In this document: one piece after another, positions 1-8,565 of the stretch | Position numbering within the stretch: position 1 is the stretch's first letter | Layout of the letters: each line of letters begins with the position of its first letter | Assembly (NCBI RefSeq): GCF_022698165.1 | Contig: NZ_JALDAY010000004.1 | Coordinates: 310,001 to 374,000, forward strand | DNA length: 64,000 nucleotides | Source of the DNA: Streptomyces cylindrosporus | GTDB taxonomy: Bacteria > Actinomycetota > Actinomycetes > Streptomycetales > Streptomycetaceae | Reading direction: 5' to 3' | The notes under the pieces: model-generated | Databases searched by the model: none | What the model was told of the DNA's origin: nothing | The model's input: only the letters and a program-made list of their open reading frames with translations | Position numbers and translations under genes: made by a program

Positions 1-22
1 GCCGACGCTCCGCGACCAGCCC

Positions 23-1375
23 CTACATCCGGCTCAACGACGCCGCCGCGAACAGCACATCCCTGATCGCACCCCGGTCACCCACCTGACCCGCCGCCGC
101 CTCCTCCGGCGGCACATGGCCCGCGGCCAGCCTGCAGAACTCCACGCCGTCCAGCGCGACGTGCGCCACCTCGAACTCCGTCGAGCCCACCGCCGCCGGT
201 GAGTCCAGCGGGATCAGCCACTCGCCGCCGCCGGAACCCTCGATCTCCAGCCGCAGGCTCCGCCCCGGCTCGCCGGCCACGGCAAGGTGCCTTTCCCGGC
301 CCGGCGAAGCCAGCCCGCTCTGCCGGCGCCGAGCCAGCACCGCGGGAAGCGTGCGGGCCGCCAGGTCGATCATGCGGTGCAGGTGGCGCGGGGAGGGCGG
401 CTCGTACGGGTAGTCCACCGCCTCGGCGATGTCCTCCGCGTGCACCCAGCACTCGAAGGCCCGGTCCAGCATCGCGTCGTGCAGCGGCAGTTCGAAGTCG
501 CCGTACGGGACGGCCAGGCGCGCGGAGCCGGAGCCGCTGGTGAAGGACACCGTGCGGACCAGGTCGTGGGTCTGCTCGCGCCACGGCGCGCGGACCGCGC
601 GGGTCGGCGGGAAGTACGACGTGCGCCAGTACGCCTCCGTGCGGGCCGCCGGTGTGGGGCGTTCGGCGGGCACGTCGCCCAGCGGGTCGTCGAGGCCGAG
701 GGCGAGGGCGACCAGGCCGTCGACGGTGAGGAGGTGGGCGATGACGCCGGCGACGGTCGTACGGCGGCTGGTGGGGCCGTCGTCCTCGAACCAGCGCAGA
801 CGTACGGGGGCGTGCCACTCGGCGTCGCCTATGTCCTGCAGCAGGGCGTCCAGGCGGGCGGTCTCGGCGTCGTACGGCGCGGCCCACTCCGGCACGGGGA
901 TGCGGGGCGGGCGCCGGTCGAGGCAGCGCTCCAGGACGCGGGTCCGCAGGGCGGGGTCCAGATCGAGGCTCTCCGGCGGATGCAACAGCCCGACGGCATC
1001 CCGCAACCGCAAAGCCTCGTCGGCACAGGCCCCGCACTCACCGAGGTGCTCCTCGACGGCAAGAGTCTCCTCGCCGGAACACGCGGCCAGGGCCCAGGCC
1101 CCGAGCAAGGCTTTCAGAACCCGATGCTCCAGGACCAACGCCCCGGACGCGGACGCTTCGGGGGCCTCCGGCTGGGCAGGCGTCGGCAGCGGACCGTCGC
1201 CGTCCTCCAAGGACGCTCGTGGCATCGGTATGCGCGGCGGCTGGTCGGGGTCCCGGCCGGCACCGCCCTCCGGCCCACCGGCACCGCCCTCCGGTCCACC
1301 GGCACCGGCACCCTGCCCACCGGCCATGCCCGGAACGCCGTACCCCTCCTCCTCGTACGGCCCGAACCCCGTCAC
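23..1375 (-). CDS. Zinc-finger anti-sigma-like protein with maleylpyruvate isomerase (MDMPI) domain
   Basis: A 450-residue protein, probably the partner of the sigma factor encoded just upstream. The N-terminal 45 residues are low-complexity Gly/Pro with PEGGAG repeats. A ZAS-type zinc finger (H-x3-C-x2-C, HLGECGAC) lies near residues 105-115. After it comes a mycothiol-dependent maleylpyruvate isomerase N-terminal fold (VAGVIAHLLTVDGL region), then a C-terminal domain. The ZAS motif is typical of anti-sigma factors that bind ECF sigma factors; the MDMPI fold may sense thiol or mycothiol state, which is inference. Its ATG overlaps the end of the sigma gene by four bases, so the two are translationally coupled. 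No transmembrane segment is evident, so it is probably cytoplasmic. Confidence 0.85.
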   Translation of the reverse strand: MTGFGPYEEEGYGVPGMAGGQGAGAGGPEGGAGGPEGGAGRDPDQPPRIPMPRASLEDGDGPLPTPAQPEAPEASASGALVLEHRVLKALLGAWALAACSGEETLAVEEHLGECGACADEALRLRDAVGLLHPPESLDLDPALRTRVLERCLDRRPPRIPVPEWAAPYDAETARLDALLQDIGDAEWHAPVRLRWFEDDGPTSRRTTVAGVIAHLLTVDGLVALALGLDDPLGDVPAERPTPAARTEAYWRTSYFPPTRAVRAPWREQTHDLVRTVSFTSGSGSARLAVPYGDFELPLHDAMLDRAFECWVHAEDIAEAVDYPYEPPSPRHLHRMIDLAARTLPAVLARRRQSGLASPGRERHLAVAGEPGRSLRLEIEGSGGGEWLIPLDSPAAVGSTEFEVAHVALDGVEFCRLAAGHVPPEEAAAGQVGDRGAIRDVLFAAASLSRM

Positions 1376-1938
1376 ACCGCACCGCCGTATCCGGGCGGGG
1401 CGCCGGTGTCGTGGGCCGTGGCCAGGAGCTGGAGGCCCAGGCGGAGGCGGCGGCGGGCCTCGTCCTCCGTGACGCCCAGGTCGGCCGCGGTCTGGCGGTA
1501 GTCGCGGCGCTGGAAGTAGGCCAGTTCCAGGGCCGAGCGCAGAGGGGACGGCATGGACGTGACGATGTAGTCGGCCCGCGCGGCGACGGACGCGCGGCGG
1601 ACCTTGCGTTCCAGCTCCTCCGTGGACGCGCCCGCGGCCAGCGCCGCCGTCTCCGTCGCGCGCAGGCGCTGGACCGCGAGGCGGTGGGTCAGCGTGGCCA
1701 CCCAGGAGCGCAGCGGGCCCTCCTTGGGGTCGTACGTCTCGGGGTGCTCCCAGACGTGGGCGAAGACGTCGCGCGTGATGCCGTCCGCCGCGCGCTCGTC
1801 GCCCAGGACACGGTGGGCAAGGCCGTGGACCAGCGAGGCGAAGCGGTCGTAGAGCTCGCCCAGGGCGGCTGCCTCACCGCGTGCCAGCCGCTGCTGCATC
1901 TTGCGGTCCCAGCGAGGCGGTGCGTCCTTCTTCGCCAT
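1372..1938 (-). CDS. ECF-type RNA polymerase sigma factor
   Basis: A 188-residue sigma-70 family protein of usual ECF size. Region 2 spans about residues 25-85 (LYDRFASLVHGLAHRVLGD, then a FAHVWEHPETYDP segment) and region 4 about residues 120-175 (SALELAYFQRRDYRQTAADLGVT, a helix-turn-helix). It would direct RNA polymerase to a small set of promoters and be held inactive by the ZAS protein encoded by the overlapping downstream gene. The start is the ATG at 1938. A GTGCCC-rich direct repeat lies just upstream, and I see no clear autoregulatory promoter. Confidence 0.88.
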   Translation of the reverse strand: MAKKDAPPRWDRKMQQRLARGEAAALGELYDRFASLVHGLAHRVLGDERAADGITRDVFAHVWEHPETYDPKEGPLRSWVATLTHRLAVQRLRATETAALAAGASTEELERKVRRASVAARADYIVTSMPSPLRSALELAYFQRRDYRQTAADLGVTEDEARRRLRLGLQLLATAHDTGAPPGYGGAV

Positions 1939-2274
1939 GCGACCCCCTCACCCGTGCCCGTACCTGTGCCCGTGCCTCTGCCAAGCCTGCGTCCAACCGT
2001 CTCCCCGAATGTAGTCGGCACATCCGACAACGCACGCCCCTTTCTCGCAACGCGCGCCCCCGGCAGAACCGCAGGTGATAGGGGATCTCCGCAGTGGACC
2101 TCCGCCTATCAGGTTTCAGATTCGATCGAACAGGATCGAAGTCGATTAAAACAAGCCTCTTTCGATCGGTTTCCGTTTCTCGCCTTGTGTTTCAGGGAAC
2201 GGCCGCTGGGCAGCCGCGCTGCAAGGAAGCGTAGGGACGACTTCCGTTTGCGGGGGTTCCGGCGAGCGAAGGGC
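1939..2274. other. Divergent intergenic region, sigma factor / STAS gene
   Basis: This gap of about 336 bp between divergently read genes holds no convincing gene. It contains imperfect GTGCCC repeats near 1948-1980 and a cluster of TTCGAT/ATCGAA half-sites: a palindromic TTCGATCGAA at 2121-2130, ATCGAA at 2135-2140 and TTCGAT at 2161-2166. The AT-rich stretch around 2140-2160 would suit a promoter for the STAS gene. The half-sites may be an operator, but nothing identifies the protein that would bind. Confidence 0.35.
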
Positions 2275-2655
2275 ATGGTGGTGGCGTTCTATGTGACCGG
2301 CGGCGAGCAGGGTGACTGGACCGTGCTCCAAGTGTCGGGCGAGCTGGATCTGGTGACTTCCCCGGTGCTGCGTCAGCGGGTGCACGACGCGGTGGCCGAC
2401 GGCCGCCACAGCCTCGTCCTCGACCTCTCCGAGGTCTTCTTCTGCGACTCCAGCGGCGTCGGCGTACTCATCGCCTCCCGCCGGCTGATCCGCTCCTGCC
2501 AGGGCAGCCTGCGCCTGATACTCCCCGCGCAGGGCGCGGTCGACGGCTCGCACGTCAACCGGGTCCTCGGCGCCCTCGGCGTCCGCCGCCTCTTCGACGT
2601 GTACGGCGACGTGGAGGAAGCCGTCACCGAGGACGCCGGACCGCTCTCCGCGTAA
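2275..2655 (+). CDS. STAS-domain anti-sigma factor antagonist
   Basis: A 126-residue single STAS domain of the SpoIIAA/RsbV type. The phosphorylatable serine motif is visible as LSEVFFCDSSGVGVLI around residues 50-65, where the DSSG serine is the expected target of a HATPase-type anti-sigma kinase. Such proteins free a sigma factor by binding its anti-sigma factor. I chose the ATG at 2275 because conserved STAS sequence begins a few residues later and a weak AAGGG ribosome site precedes it; the open frame runs further upstream without family similarity. A HATPase of the matching class is encoded at 8566, but pairing them is only inference. Confidence 0.88.
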   Translation: MVVAFYVTGGEQGDWTVLQVSGELDLVTSPVLRQRVHDAVADGRHSLVLDLSEVFFCDSSGVGVLIASRRLIRSCQGSLRLILPAQGAVDGSHVNRVLGALGVRRLFDVYGDVEEAVTEDAGPLSA

Positions 2656-2819
2656 CGCCCCGGGGCCCTCTGCATCACCGTTGTCGCAAAATTCCCCCGG
2701 TCTTGGCACAAGCGTCGCTTTGGCGCGCCCGCGGGGGCCACCGCGTCGTACGCTCCGTCGGGACACACACCAACTCCACCAGTTCCACCTCCGACGTGAC
2801 GTAAGGCGGCCCGAAAGAC

Positions 2820-3332
2820 ATGGTCAGCAGCGAGTACGAGCGCAGGATCGCCGCCCGGTTCGCCACCTTCGACCAGGACGGCAACGGCTACATCGACCGC
2901 GAGGACTTCAGCGGGGCGGCCAAGGCGCTGCTCGCCGAGTTCGGTGTCGCGGCCCGGTCCGACAAGGGGCAGGCGCTGTACGCCGGTGCCGAGGCGTTCT
3001 GGCAGGGCATGGCCGGGATAGCGGACCGCGACGGCGACCAGCGGATCACCCGCGAGGAGTTCGTCACCGGCGCGGTCAAGCGGCTGCGCGACAACCCCGA
3101 CCGGTTCGCCGAGATCGCCCGCCCCTTCCTGCACGCGGCCCTCGACCTCGCCGACACCGACGGCGACGGAGCGGCCACCGTCGCCGACACCGCGCGCGTG
3201 CTGCGCATCCTGGGCGTGGCCCGGGAGGCCGCCGACTTCGCCGCCGCCGCGCTGGACGCCGACGGCGACGGCAGGGTGCAGGAGGCGGAGATCGTGCCCG
3301 CGTTCGCCCGCTACTTCACGGTCCCTGAGTAG
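2820..3332 (+). CDS. EF-hand calcium-binding protein (four EF loops)
   Basis: A 170-residue calmodulin/calerythrin-like cytoplasmic protein. Four 12-residue EF loops can be seen: DQDGNGYIDRED (about residues 20-31), DRDGDQRITREE, DTDGDGAATVAD and DADGDGRVQEAE near the C-terminus. The second and third are followed by amphipathic helices as expected. The third ends in Asp rather than the canonical position-12 Glu and may bind Ca2+ more weakly. It probably buffers or senses calcium. The gene converges on the acyl-CoA synthetase gene and its last 17 bases overlap that gene's end. Confidence 0.9.
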   Translation: MVSSEYERRIAARFATFDQDGNGYIDREDFSGAAKALLAEFGVAARSDKGQALYAGAEAFWQGMAGIADRDGDQRITREEFVTGAVKRLRDNPDRFAEIARPFLHAALDLADTDGDGAATVADTARVLRILGVAREAADFAAAALDADGDGRVQEAEIVPAFARYFTVPE

Positions 3333-4860
3333 GGCTCTGAGGAGAGCCCTGCGCGTAGCGTTCGCGCAGCTTGTACTTGAGTATCTTCCGGAGCGTGTCG
3401 TTGCGTGGAAGGGCGTCCACCACCTCCAGCTGCTCCGGCAGCTTGTGCACCGACAGCCCTTCCGCGCGCAGATACGCGGTCACGACGTCCAGGGTCAGCC
3501 TGTAGGCCCCCGGCGGCTGTTCCGGCGGTTGTTCCACCACCGCGCACACCCGCTCCCCGCGCTCCGCGTCCGGCAGCCCGATCACGGCGACGTCCCCGAC
3601 CGCGGGGTGCGCGGCCAGCAGGTCCTCTATCTCCTTCGCCGAGATGTTCTCGCCCTTGCGGATGATCACGTCCTTGAGCCGCCCGGTGAGGACGAGATGC
3701 CCGGACGGGGTGAGGTGCCCCAGGTCGCCGGTGTGCAGGAAGCCCTCCTCGTCGAAGGCCTCCGCCGTCTGCGCCGGGTCCAGATAGCCCTGGCACACCG
3801 CCTCGCCGCGCAGCCGCACCTCCCCGTCCGCCGCGATCCGTATCTCCATCCCCTCCGGCGGCCGTCCCTCGGTCGTCGCGAGGTTCTCCGCCGTGTCGTC
3901 CGGCGCCCCCATGGTGATCATCGGCACCTCGGTCATCCCGTACCCGTGCGTGAGCTGCACGCCCATCTCGCGCACCACGGCGTGGTACACCTCCGGCGGC
4001 TTCGGCGCCCCGCCGCCCGCCAGCAGCCGCAGCGAGGGGATGACCTTCTCGCCCGGCTGCTTGCGCTGCTCGGCCAGGAACATCGAGTAGAACGCCGTCG
4101 AGCCGCCCGCCACCGTCACCCCGTGCCTGCGGTACTCCGCCAGCGCGTCCGGCAGCGCGAACTGCTCGAACATCACCGCCGGGAAGCCGTACAGCAGCAG
4201 CATCACGGTGTAGTCGGGGCCGGCTATGTGGGCGTACGGGAAGGCCATCGAGCCCACGTCGTCCGCCGACAGGCGCAGTGCGTGGGCGAGGCACGAGCCG
4301 CCCGCGATCAGTGAACGGTCCGTGTGGAGAACGCCCTTGGGGTCGGAGGTCGTGCCCGAGGTCCAGTAGATCCAGCGCACCGAGGTGCCCTCGGCGGGCG
4401 GCGGGGGCAGTACGGCGGGATCGCCGTCGGGCAGCCGGTCGTACGCCTCGAAGACCCCCTTCGCGCCGAGCCGTCGCGCCATCCCGGTGTGGTCGAAGCC
4501 CCGCCACTCGCCGGGCACGGCGAAGTACTCGGCCCTCGACTCCCGTAGCGCGAAGCCGACTTCGCGGTCCCGGTAGAAGGGGATGACCGGAGTCTGTACG
4601 GCGCCCAGGCGGGCCAGCGCGAAGGAGAGCAGGGCCGTCTCGATGCGGGTGGGCAGCTGCCAGGCGACCACCGTGCCGGGGCGTACGCCCATGTCGTACA
4701 GGCCGGCCGCGACCCGCTCGGCACGTGTGCGCAGGGCGCCGAAGGTGAGGGTGCGGTCGCCCTGGAGGAGGACCGGGCGGTCGGGGGTGAGGCCGGCGCG
4801 GCGGGCGACCAGTTCCCAGAGGGTGCGGGCGGAACTCAGGGAGTGCGGGGTCTCGTTCAC
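3316..4860 (-). CDS. AMP-forming acyl-CoA synthetase (cyclohexanecarboxylate/fatty acid CoA ligase type)
   Basis: A 514-residue ANL-superfamily ligase that would activate a carboxylic acid to its CoA thioester via an acyl-AMP. Motifs: the P-loop-like YWTSGTTSDPKGVLHTD, the YGMTEV motif, the GLPDAERGERVCAV C-terminal region, and the catalytic lysine in LRKILKYKLRE. I chose the GTG at 4860 because an AGGGGG ribosome site sits about 7 bases upstream and family similarity begins right after it. An ATG at 4899 is possible. It diverges from the amidohydrolase at 4946, and a 17-bp palindrome shared with other catabolic promoters lies between them. It probably supplies the first CoA ester of the pathway. 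Confidence 0.88.
   Translation of the reverse strand: MNETPHSLSSARTLWELVARRAGLTPDRPVLLQGDRTLTFGALRTRAERVAAGLYDMGVRPGTVVAWQLPTRIETALLSFALARLGAVQTPVIPFYRDREVGFALRESRAEYFAVPGEWRGFDHTGMARRLGAKGVFEAYDRLPDGDPAVLPPPPAEGTSVRWIYWTSGTTSDPKGVLHTDRSLIAGGSCLAHALRLSADDVGSMAFPYAHIAGPDYTVMLLLYGFPAVMFEQFALPDALAEYRRHGVTVAGGSTAFYSMFLAEQRKQPGEKVIPSLRLLAGGGAPKPPEVYHAVVREMGVQLTHGYGMTEVPMITMGAPDDTAENLATTEGRPPEGMEIRIAADGEVRLRGEAVCQGYLDPAQTAEAFDEEGFLHTGDLGHLTPSGHLVLTGRLKDVIIRKGENISAKEIEDLLAAHPAVGDVAVIGLPDAERGERVCAVVEQPPEQPPGAYRLTLDVVTAYLRAEGLSVHKLPEQLEVVDALPRNDTLRKILKYKLRERYAQGSPQSPTQGP
3331..3350. terminator. Bidirectional terminator hairpin between convergent genes
   Basis: A perfect 8-bp stem AGGGCTCT / AGAGCCCT with a GAGG loop begins inside the stop codon of the EF-hand gene and lies inside the last codons of the acyl-CoA synthetase gene. 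The symmetric stem can act in both directions. No U-run follows, which is usual for Streptomyces terminators. Confidence 0.6.
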
Positions 4861-4903
4861 GTATGCCCCCTGCTTGGCTGACGACTCGTCAGGTGACATG
4901 CTA

Positions 4904-4920
4904 TCTGACACACCATCAGA
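4904..4920. promoter_or_regulatory. Palindromic operator, site 1 (TCTGACACACCATCAGA)
   Basis: An inverted repeat centred between the divergent acyl-CoA synthetase and amidohydrolase genes. The outer arms extend to a perfect TATCTGA/TCAGATA pair. It matches the 17-bp dyad seen at other catabolic promoters here (consensus about NCTGACGGNNCGTCAGA) with the same spacing. It probably binds a TetR-family repressor and controls both directions. Confidence 0.7.
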
Positions 4921-4945
4921 TACGTACTGTTCGGCGGAGGGGACC

Positions 4946-6142
4946 ATGACGAGCGAACTGCCCCGCATCATCAGCGTCGACGACCACGTGATCGAGCCCG
5001 CGCACCTCTTCGACACCTGGCTGCCGGAGAAGTACCGCGACCGGGGCCCGCAGCCGCTGACCGCCGGGATCGGTGAACTCGCCTACGTCGCGGGCAAGTA
5101 CCAGATCACGATGGACCCGGACGGCCCGCCGACGGACTGGTGGATCTACGAGGACCTGAAGTTCCCGTACAAGCGCAACATCGCCGCCGTCGGCTTCGAC
5201 CGCGACGAGATGACCCTGGAGGGGATCACCAGGGAGCAGATGCGGAAGGGATGCTGGGACCCCAAGGCGCGGCTGGAGGACATGGACCTCAACCATGTCG
5301 AGGCCAGCCTCTGCTTCCCGTCCTTCCCCCGCTTCTGCGGGCAGACCTTCGCCGAGGCGCACGACAAGGAGGTCGCGCTGGCCTGTGTGCGCGCCTACAA
5401 CGACTGGATGGTCGAGGAGTGGTGCGGTGACAGCGGCGGCCGGCTGATCCCGCTGTGCCTGATCCCGCTGTGGGACGTGGAGTTGGCGGTCGCCGAGATC
5501 CGGCGCAACGCGGCGCGCGGGGTGCGCGCGGTGACGTTCTCCGAGATCCCCACCTATCTCGGGCTGCCGTCCATCCACTCCGGCTACTGGGACCCGTTCT
5601 TCGCGATCTGCCAGGAGACCGGCACGGTCATCAACATGCACATCGGCTCGTCCTCGCAGATGCCGGCCGCCTCCCCGGACGCACCGCCCGCCGTACAGGC
5701 CTCGCTGAGCTTCAACAACGCCATGGCCTCGATGATGGACTTCCTCTTCAGCGGCGTCCTGGTGAAGTTCCCGACGCTCAAACTCGCCTACTCCGAAGGG
5801 CAGATGGGCTGGGTCCCGTACGCCCTGGAGCGCGCCGACGACGTCTGGGAGGAACACCGCGCGTGGGGCGGGGTGCGGGACCTCGTGCCCGAACCGCCGT
5901 CGACGTACTACTACCGGCAGATGTTCTGCTGCTTCTTCCGGGACAAGCACGGGGTCGCCTCGCTGGACGTGGTGGGCCGGGACAACGCCACCTTCGAGAC
6001 GGACTACCCGCACGTCGACTCGACCTTCCCGCACACCAAGGAGGTCGCCCTCGACCATGTGAAGGGGCTCGACGACGAGACGGTCTACAAACTGATGCGG
6101 GGCAACGCGATCCGCATGCTGGATCTGGACCTCGACCGGTAA
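4946..6142 (+). CDS. Amidohydrolase family protein (COG2159, decarboxylase-like), copy 1
   Basis: A 398-residue metal-dependent hydrolase of the ACMSD/gamma-resorcylate decarboxylase-like group. Visible metal or active-site segments are SVDDHVIEPAHLF at the N-terminus, INMHIGSSSQM near residue 230, and ETDYPHVDSTFP near residue 350, where the Asp/His are conserved. Members remove a carboxylate from, or hydrolyse, a ring compound or CoA-pathway intermediate; the substrate here is unknown. It starts at the ATG at 4946 after GGAGGGGA. It overlaps the next ACAD gene by one base (TAATG), so they are co-translated. A close paralogue is encoded at 56050. Confidence 0.88.
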   Translation: MTSELPRIISVDDHVIEPAHLFDTWLPEKYRDRGPQPLTAGIGELAYVAGKYQITMDPDGPPTDWWIYEDLKFPYKRNIAAVGFDRDEMTLEGITREQMRKGCWDPKARLEDMDLNHVEASLCFPSFPRFCGQTFAEAHDKEVALACVRAYNDWMVEEWCGDSGGRLIPLCLIPLWDVELAVAEIRRNAARGVRAVTFSEIPTYLGLPSIHSGYWDPFFAICQETGTVINMHIGSSSQMPAASPDAPPAVQASLSFNNAMASMMDFLFSGVLVKFPTLKLAYSEGQMGWVPYALERADDVWEEHRAWGGVRDLVPEPPSTYYYRQMFCCFFRDKHGVASLDVVGRDNATFETDYPHVDSTFPHTKEVALDHVKGLDDETVYKLMRGNAIRMLDLDLDR

Positions 6143-7278
6143 TGGACCTGTCGTACACGCCCGAGGAGGAGGAGTTCCGGGCGCGGCTGAGGGAGTGGCT
6201 CGGCAAGGCGCTGCCCGCCCTGCCGCCGAAGCCGTCCCCGGACGACTGGCCCGCGCGCCGGGCCTACGACATGGGCTGGCAGCGGATGCTGTACGACGCC
6301 GGGTACGCCGACGTCCACTGGGACGCGTCACCGACGGTCCGGCTGATCTTCCTGGAGGAGACCGAGAAGGCGGGCGCGCCCTATGTGGGCGCCGGGTTCG
6401 TCGGGCTGCTGCATGCCGGGCCGACGATCGCGGCGGAGGGGACGGCCGAGCAGCGGGCGCGGTGGCTGCCGCCGATCCTGCGCGGGGAGGAGGTCTGGTG
6501 CCAGGGGTTCAGTGAACCGGACGCCGGGTCCGACCTCGCGTCACTGCGCACGCGCGCGTGGCGGGACGGGGACGAGTACGTGGTGCGGGGGTCGAAGATA
6601 TGGACCTCGCATGCCGAAGTCGCCGACTGGTGCGAGCTGTTGGTGCGAACGGATGCGGCTGCGCCGAAGCACCGGGGGATCAGCTGGCTCGCGATGCCCA
6701 TGTCCGCGGCGGGGGTCACCGTACGGCCGCTGCGGACCCTTGCGGGGTCTGCCGAGTTCGCCGAGGTGTTCCTCGACGACGTGCGGGTGCCGGTCGGGAA
6801 TCGGGTGGGGGACGAGAACGACGGCTGGCGCGTGACGATGGTGACGCTGTCCTTCGAGCGCGGTACGGCCTTCGTGGGCGAGGTGGTGGCCTGCCATCGC
6901 GTCCTGCGTGAACTCGCCGCCGAGGCGCGGAGGAACGGCCGCTGGGACGATGCCGGGGTGCGGCGGCGGCTGGGCCGGTTGAACGCCGAGTTCCGGGCGC
7001 TGTGGCGGTTGACGCAGTGGAACGTCAGCGAGGCGGAGGCCTCCGGCGGGGTGCCGGGGGTGGGGGGTTCGGTCTTCAAGTTGCGGTACTCGCATGCGCG
7101 GCAGGAGCTGTATGACGCCGCGGCCGAGGTGCTGGGGGCGGATGCGCTTGACCTCGACCGCGCGTGGGTGCTCGATCGGCTGTCCTCGCTGTCGTACACC
7201 ATCGCCGCCGGGACCTCGCAGATTCAGCAGAACATCGTGGCTGAGCGGATTCTTGGGCTGCCGAAGGGGAGGGGGTGA
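6142..7278 (+). CDS. Acyl-CoA dehydrogenase, large-type subunit
   Basis: A 378-residue flavoprotein of the ACAD superfamily that would introduce an alpha-beta double bond into an acyl-CoA. The FSEPDAGSDLASL flavin loop lies near residue 125. The C-terminal motif reads IAAGTSQIQQNIVAERILGL. The residue in front of GTSQ, a glutamate base in classical MCAD enzymes, is alanine here, as in actinobacterial FadE subunits that work as alpha2/beta2 heterotetramers. The gene immediately downstream encodes the complementary, shorter subunit type, so the pair probably forms one enzyme (inference). It begins one base before the amidohydrolase gene ends. Confidence 0.9.
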   Translation: MDLSYTPEEEEFRARLREWLGKALPALPPKPSPDDWPARRAYDMGWQRMLYDAGYADVHWDASPTVRLIFLEETEKAGAPYVGAGFVGLLHAGPTIAAEGTAEQRARWLPPILRGEEVWCQGFSEPDAGSDLASLRTRAWRDGDEYVVRGSKIWTSHAEVADWCELLVRTDAAAPKHRGISWLAMPMSAAGVTVRPLRTLAGSAEFAEVFLDDVRVPVGNRVGDENDGWRVTMVTLSFERGTAFVGEVVACHRVLRELAAEARRNGRWDDAGVRRRLGRLNAEFRALWRLTQWNVSEAEASGGVPGVGGSVFKLRYSHARQELYDAAAEVLGADALDLDRAWVLDRLSSLSYTIAAGTSQIQQNIVAERILGLPKGRG

Positions 7279-7281
7279 GTT

Positions 7282-8175
7282 GTGCGGTTTCAACTGACGG
7301 AGGAGCAGGGGGAGTTGCGCGATGCCGTGCGGGGTGTGATTGGTCGTTTGGCGGCTGACGGTTCGTCGTGGCTGGTCGCGCAGTTCCCCGCGCCCCTGGA
7401 GGGCGTTGGCCCTGAGCCTTGTTTGGATCGGACCGTGTGGCGGGCTCTTGGGGAGCTTGGGTTTTTCTCCATGCGGTTGTCCGAAGGCGACGGTGGGGCT
7501 GGACTTGGGCTTCCCGAAGCCGTGTTGGCCTTTGAGGAGGCCGGGCGGGGGCTTGTGCCTGGGCCGCTTGTTGCCACGCATCTTGCTGCCGGGGTTGTGC
7601 CGGGGGCTGCCGAAGGGGATGTCGTCGTCGCCGCTGCTGATGGGCGGATCGTGGAGTGGATGGACGAGGCCGATGTCGTGCGGAAGGGGGCCGAGGGGGC
7701 CGTAGCCCTGAAGTCCTTGGATCCGCTCACGCCTCTGCATCGGGTGCCGGCGCCCGCTCCGGTCGATCCCCTCGCCGTGCTGCTCACCTCCGCCGAGCAG
7801 CTCGGGACTGCCTCTCGGGCTTGTGAGCTCGCCGTGCAACACGCTCGGACCCGGGAGCAGTTCGGGCAGCCGATCGGGGGGTTCCAGGCCGTCAAGCATC
7901 TGTGTGCGCAGATCCTGGAGCGGGTGGAGGTGGCTCGGGCCGCCGTGTATGCCGCCGCCGTCACCGGGGAGCGGGGTGACATCGCCGCTGCCCGGCTGCT
8001 CGCCGACGACGCCGCCGTGCGGGGGGCCCGGGACTGTCTTCAGGTGCATGGCGGGATGGGCTTCACCTGGGAGAGCGAGGTGCATCTGCTGCTGAAGCGC
8101 GCCTGGGTGCGGGCGCAGCGTGGCGGTGGCGGCACGGAGAGTGAGGAGCTGCTCGCCGCTGAGCTGGTCGGCTAG
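7282..8175 (+). CDS. Acyl-CoA dehydrogenase family protein, short beta-type subunit
   Basis: A 297-residue ACAD-like protein, shorter than the usual 340-390 residues; the shortfall is in the middle. The C-terminal signature MGFTWESEVHLLLKRAW and the ARTREQFGQPIGGFQAVKH helix are typical of the partner subunits of FadE heterotetramers. Residues 30-39 (WLVAQFPAPL) are encoded by a 30-bp Streptomyces repeat (7370-7399), so a repeat seems to have been captured in frame. Many codons end in T or G, an atypical composition beside the upstream gene. It starts with GTG three bases after the upstream stop. It may be a degraded but still open subunit. Confidence 0.8.
   Translation: MRFQLTEEQGELRDAVRGVIGRLAADGSSWLVAQFPAPLEGVGPEPCLDRTVWRALGELGFFSMRLSEGDGGAGLGLPEAVLAFEEAGRGLVPGPLVATHLAAGVVPGAAEGDVVVAAADGRIVEWMDEADVVRKGAEGAVALKSLDPLTPLHRVPAPAPVDPLAVLLTSAEQLGTASRACELAVQHARTREQFGQPIGGFQAVKHLCAQILERVEVARAAVYAAAVTGERGDIAAARLLADDAAVRGARDCLQVHGGMGFTWESEVHLLLKRAWVRAQRGGGGTESEELLAAELVG
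7370..7399. repeat. 30-bp Streptomyces intergenic repeat inside an ACAD gene
   Basis: This stretch, beginning GGCTGGTCGCGCAG and ending CCCGCGCCCCTGG, is identical over 30 bp to 60238-60267, which is intergenic. I recognise it as a short element common between Streptomyces genes. Here it lies within an open frame and contributes ten codons. Confidence 0.75.
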
Positions 8176-8565
8176 GGATCGGCTGGGGAGATGTCGCGGA
8201 TTGTGGCATACCGGAATTACGGAGCGTTGATATCGGGTTGTGTCCTACGTGTGACCCGTCACGTCCTGGAGTCGGTGCCCCGCTCCGGTACCTTCTGTGG
8301 GATGCGAGTGGAACTGACCTGTTCGACTCCCCGCGTAGAGCGTCGCACAGTATGCCGCACGGGTACTCCTTCGCGCTGGAATATGCCCGAAGCGCTTGTT
8401 GGGGTGACTGTACGTCAACCATGCTGTCTCGTAAGGGATTCACGTTCCGTGACCCTTGCTCTGGCCATTGTTCTGGCCATGCAGAAAATGGCTACGATCG
8501 TGGCCCTCGCTGTGGCGCGTCCGTGGCGCGAGGTCATGTGTCCGCCGGTTCGGATGGTGTGAGCG
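8176..8565. other. Intergenic region upstream of the HATPase gene
   Basis: About 390 bp with no convincing gene; short open frames on both strands lack family features. A possible promoter is TTGTTC (8468-8473) with TACGAT (8493-8498), 19 bp apart, about 70 bp before the HATPase start. The direct repeat CTGGCCAT occurs at 8461 and 8473. The rest is unexplained and could hold a small RNA. Confidence 0.3.

Noticed and set aside
3316-5016. The furthest upstream start (about 5016) for the acyl-CoA synthetase
   Set aside because: It would place the operator and the divergent promoter inside the gene; the extra N-terminus has no family similarity, while a GTG at 4860 has a good ribosome site.
8191-8562. 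A 123-codon ORF before the HATPase gene
   Set aside because: Its codon use is unlike that of real genes here, and the residues show no domain pattern.
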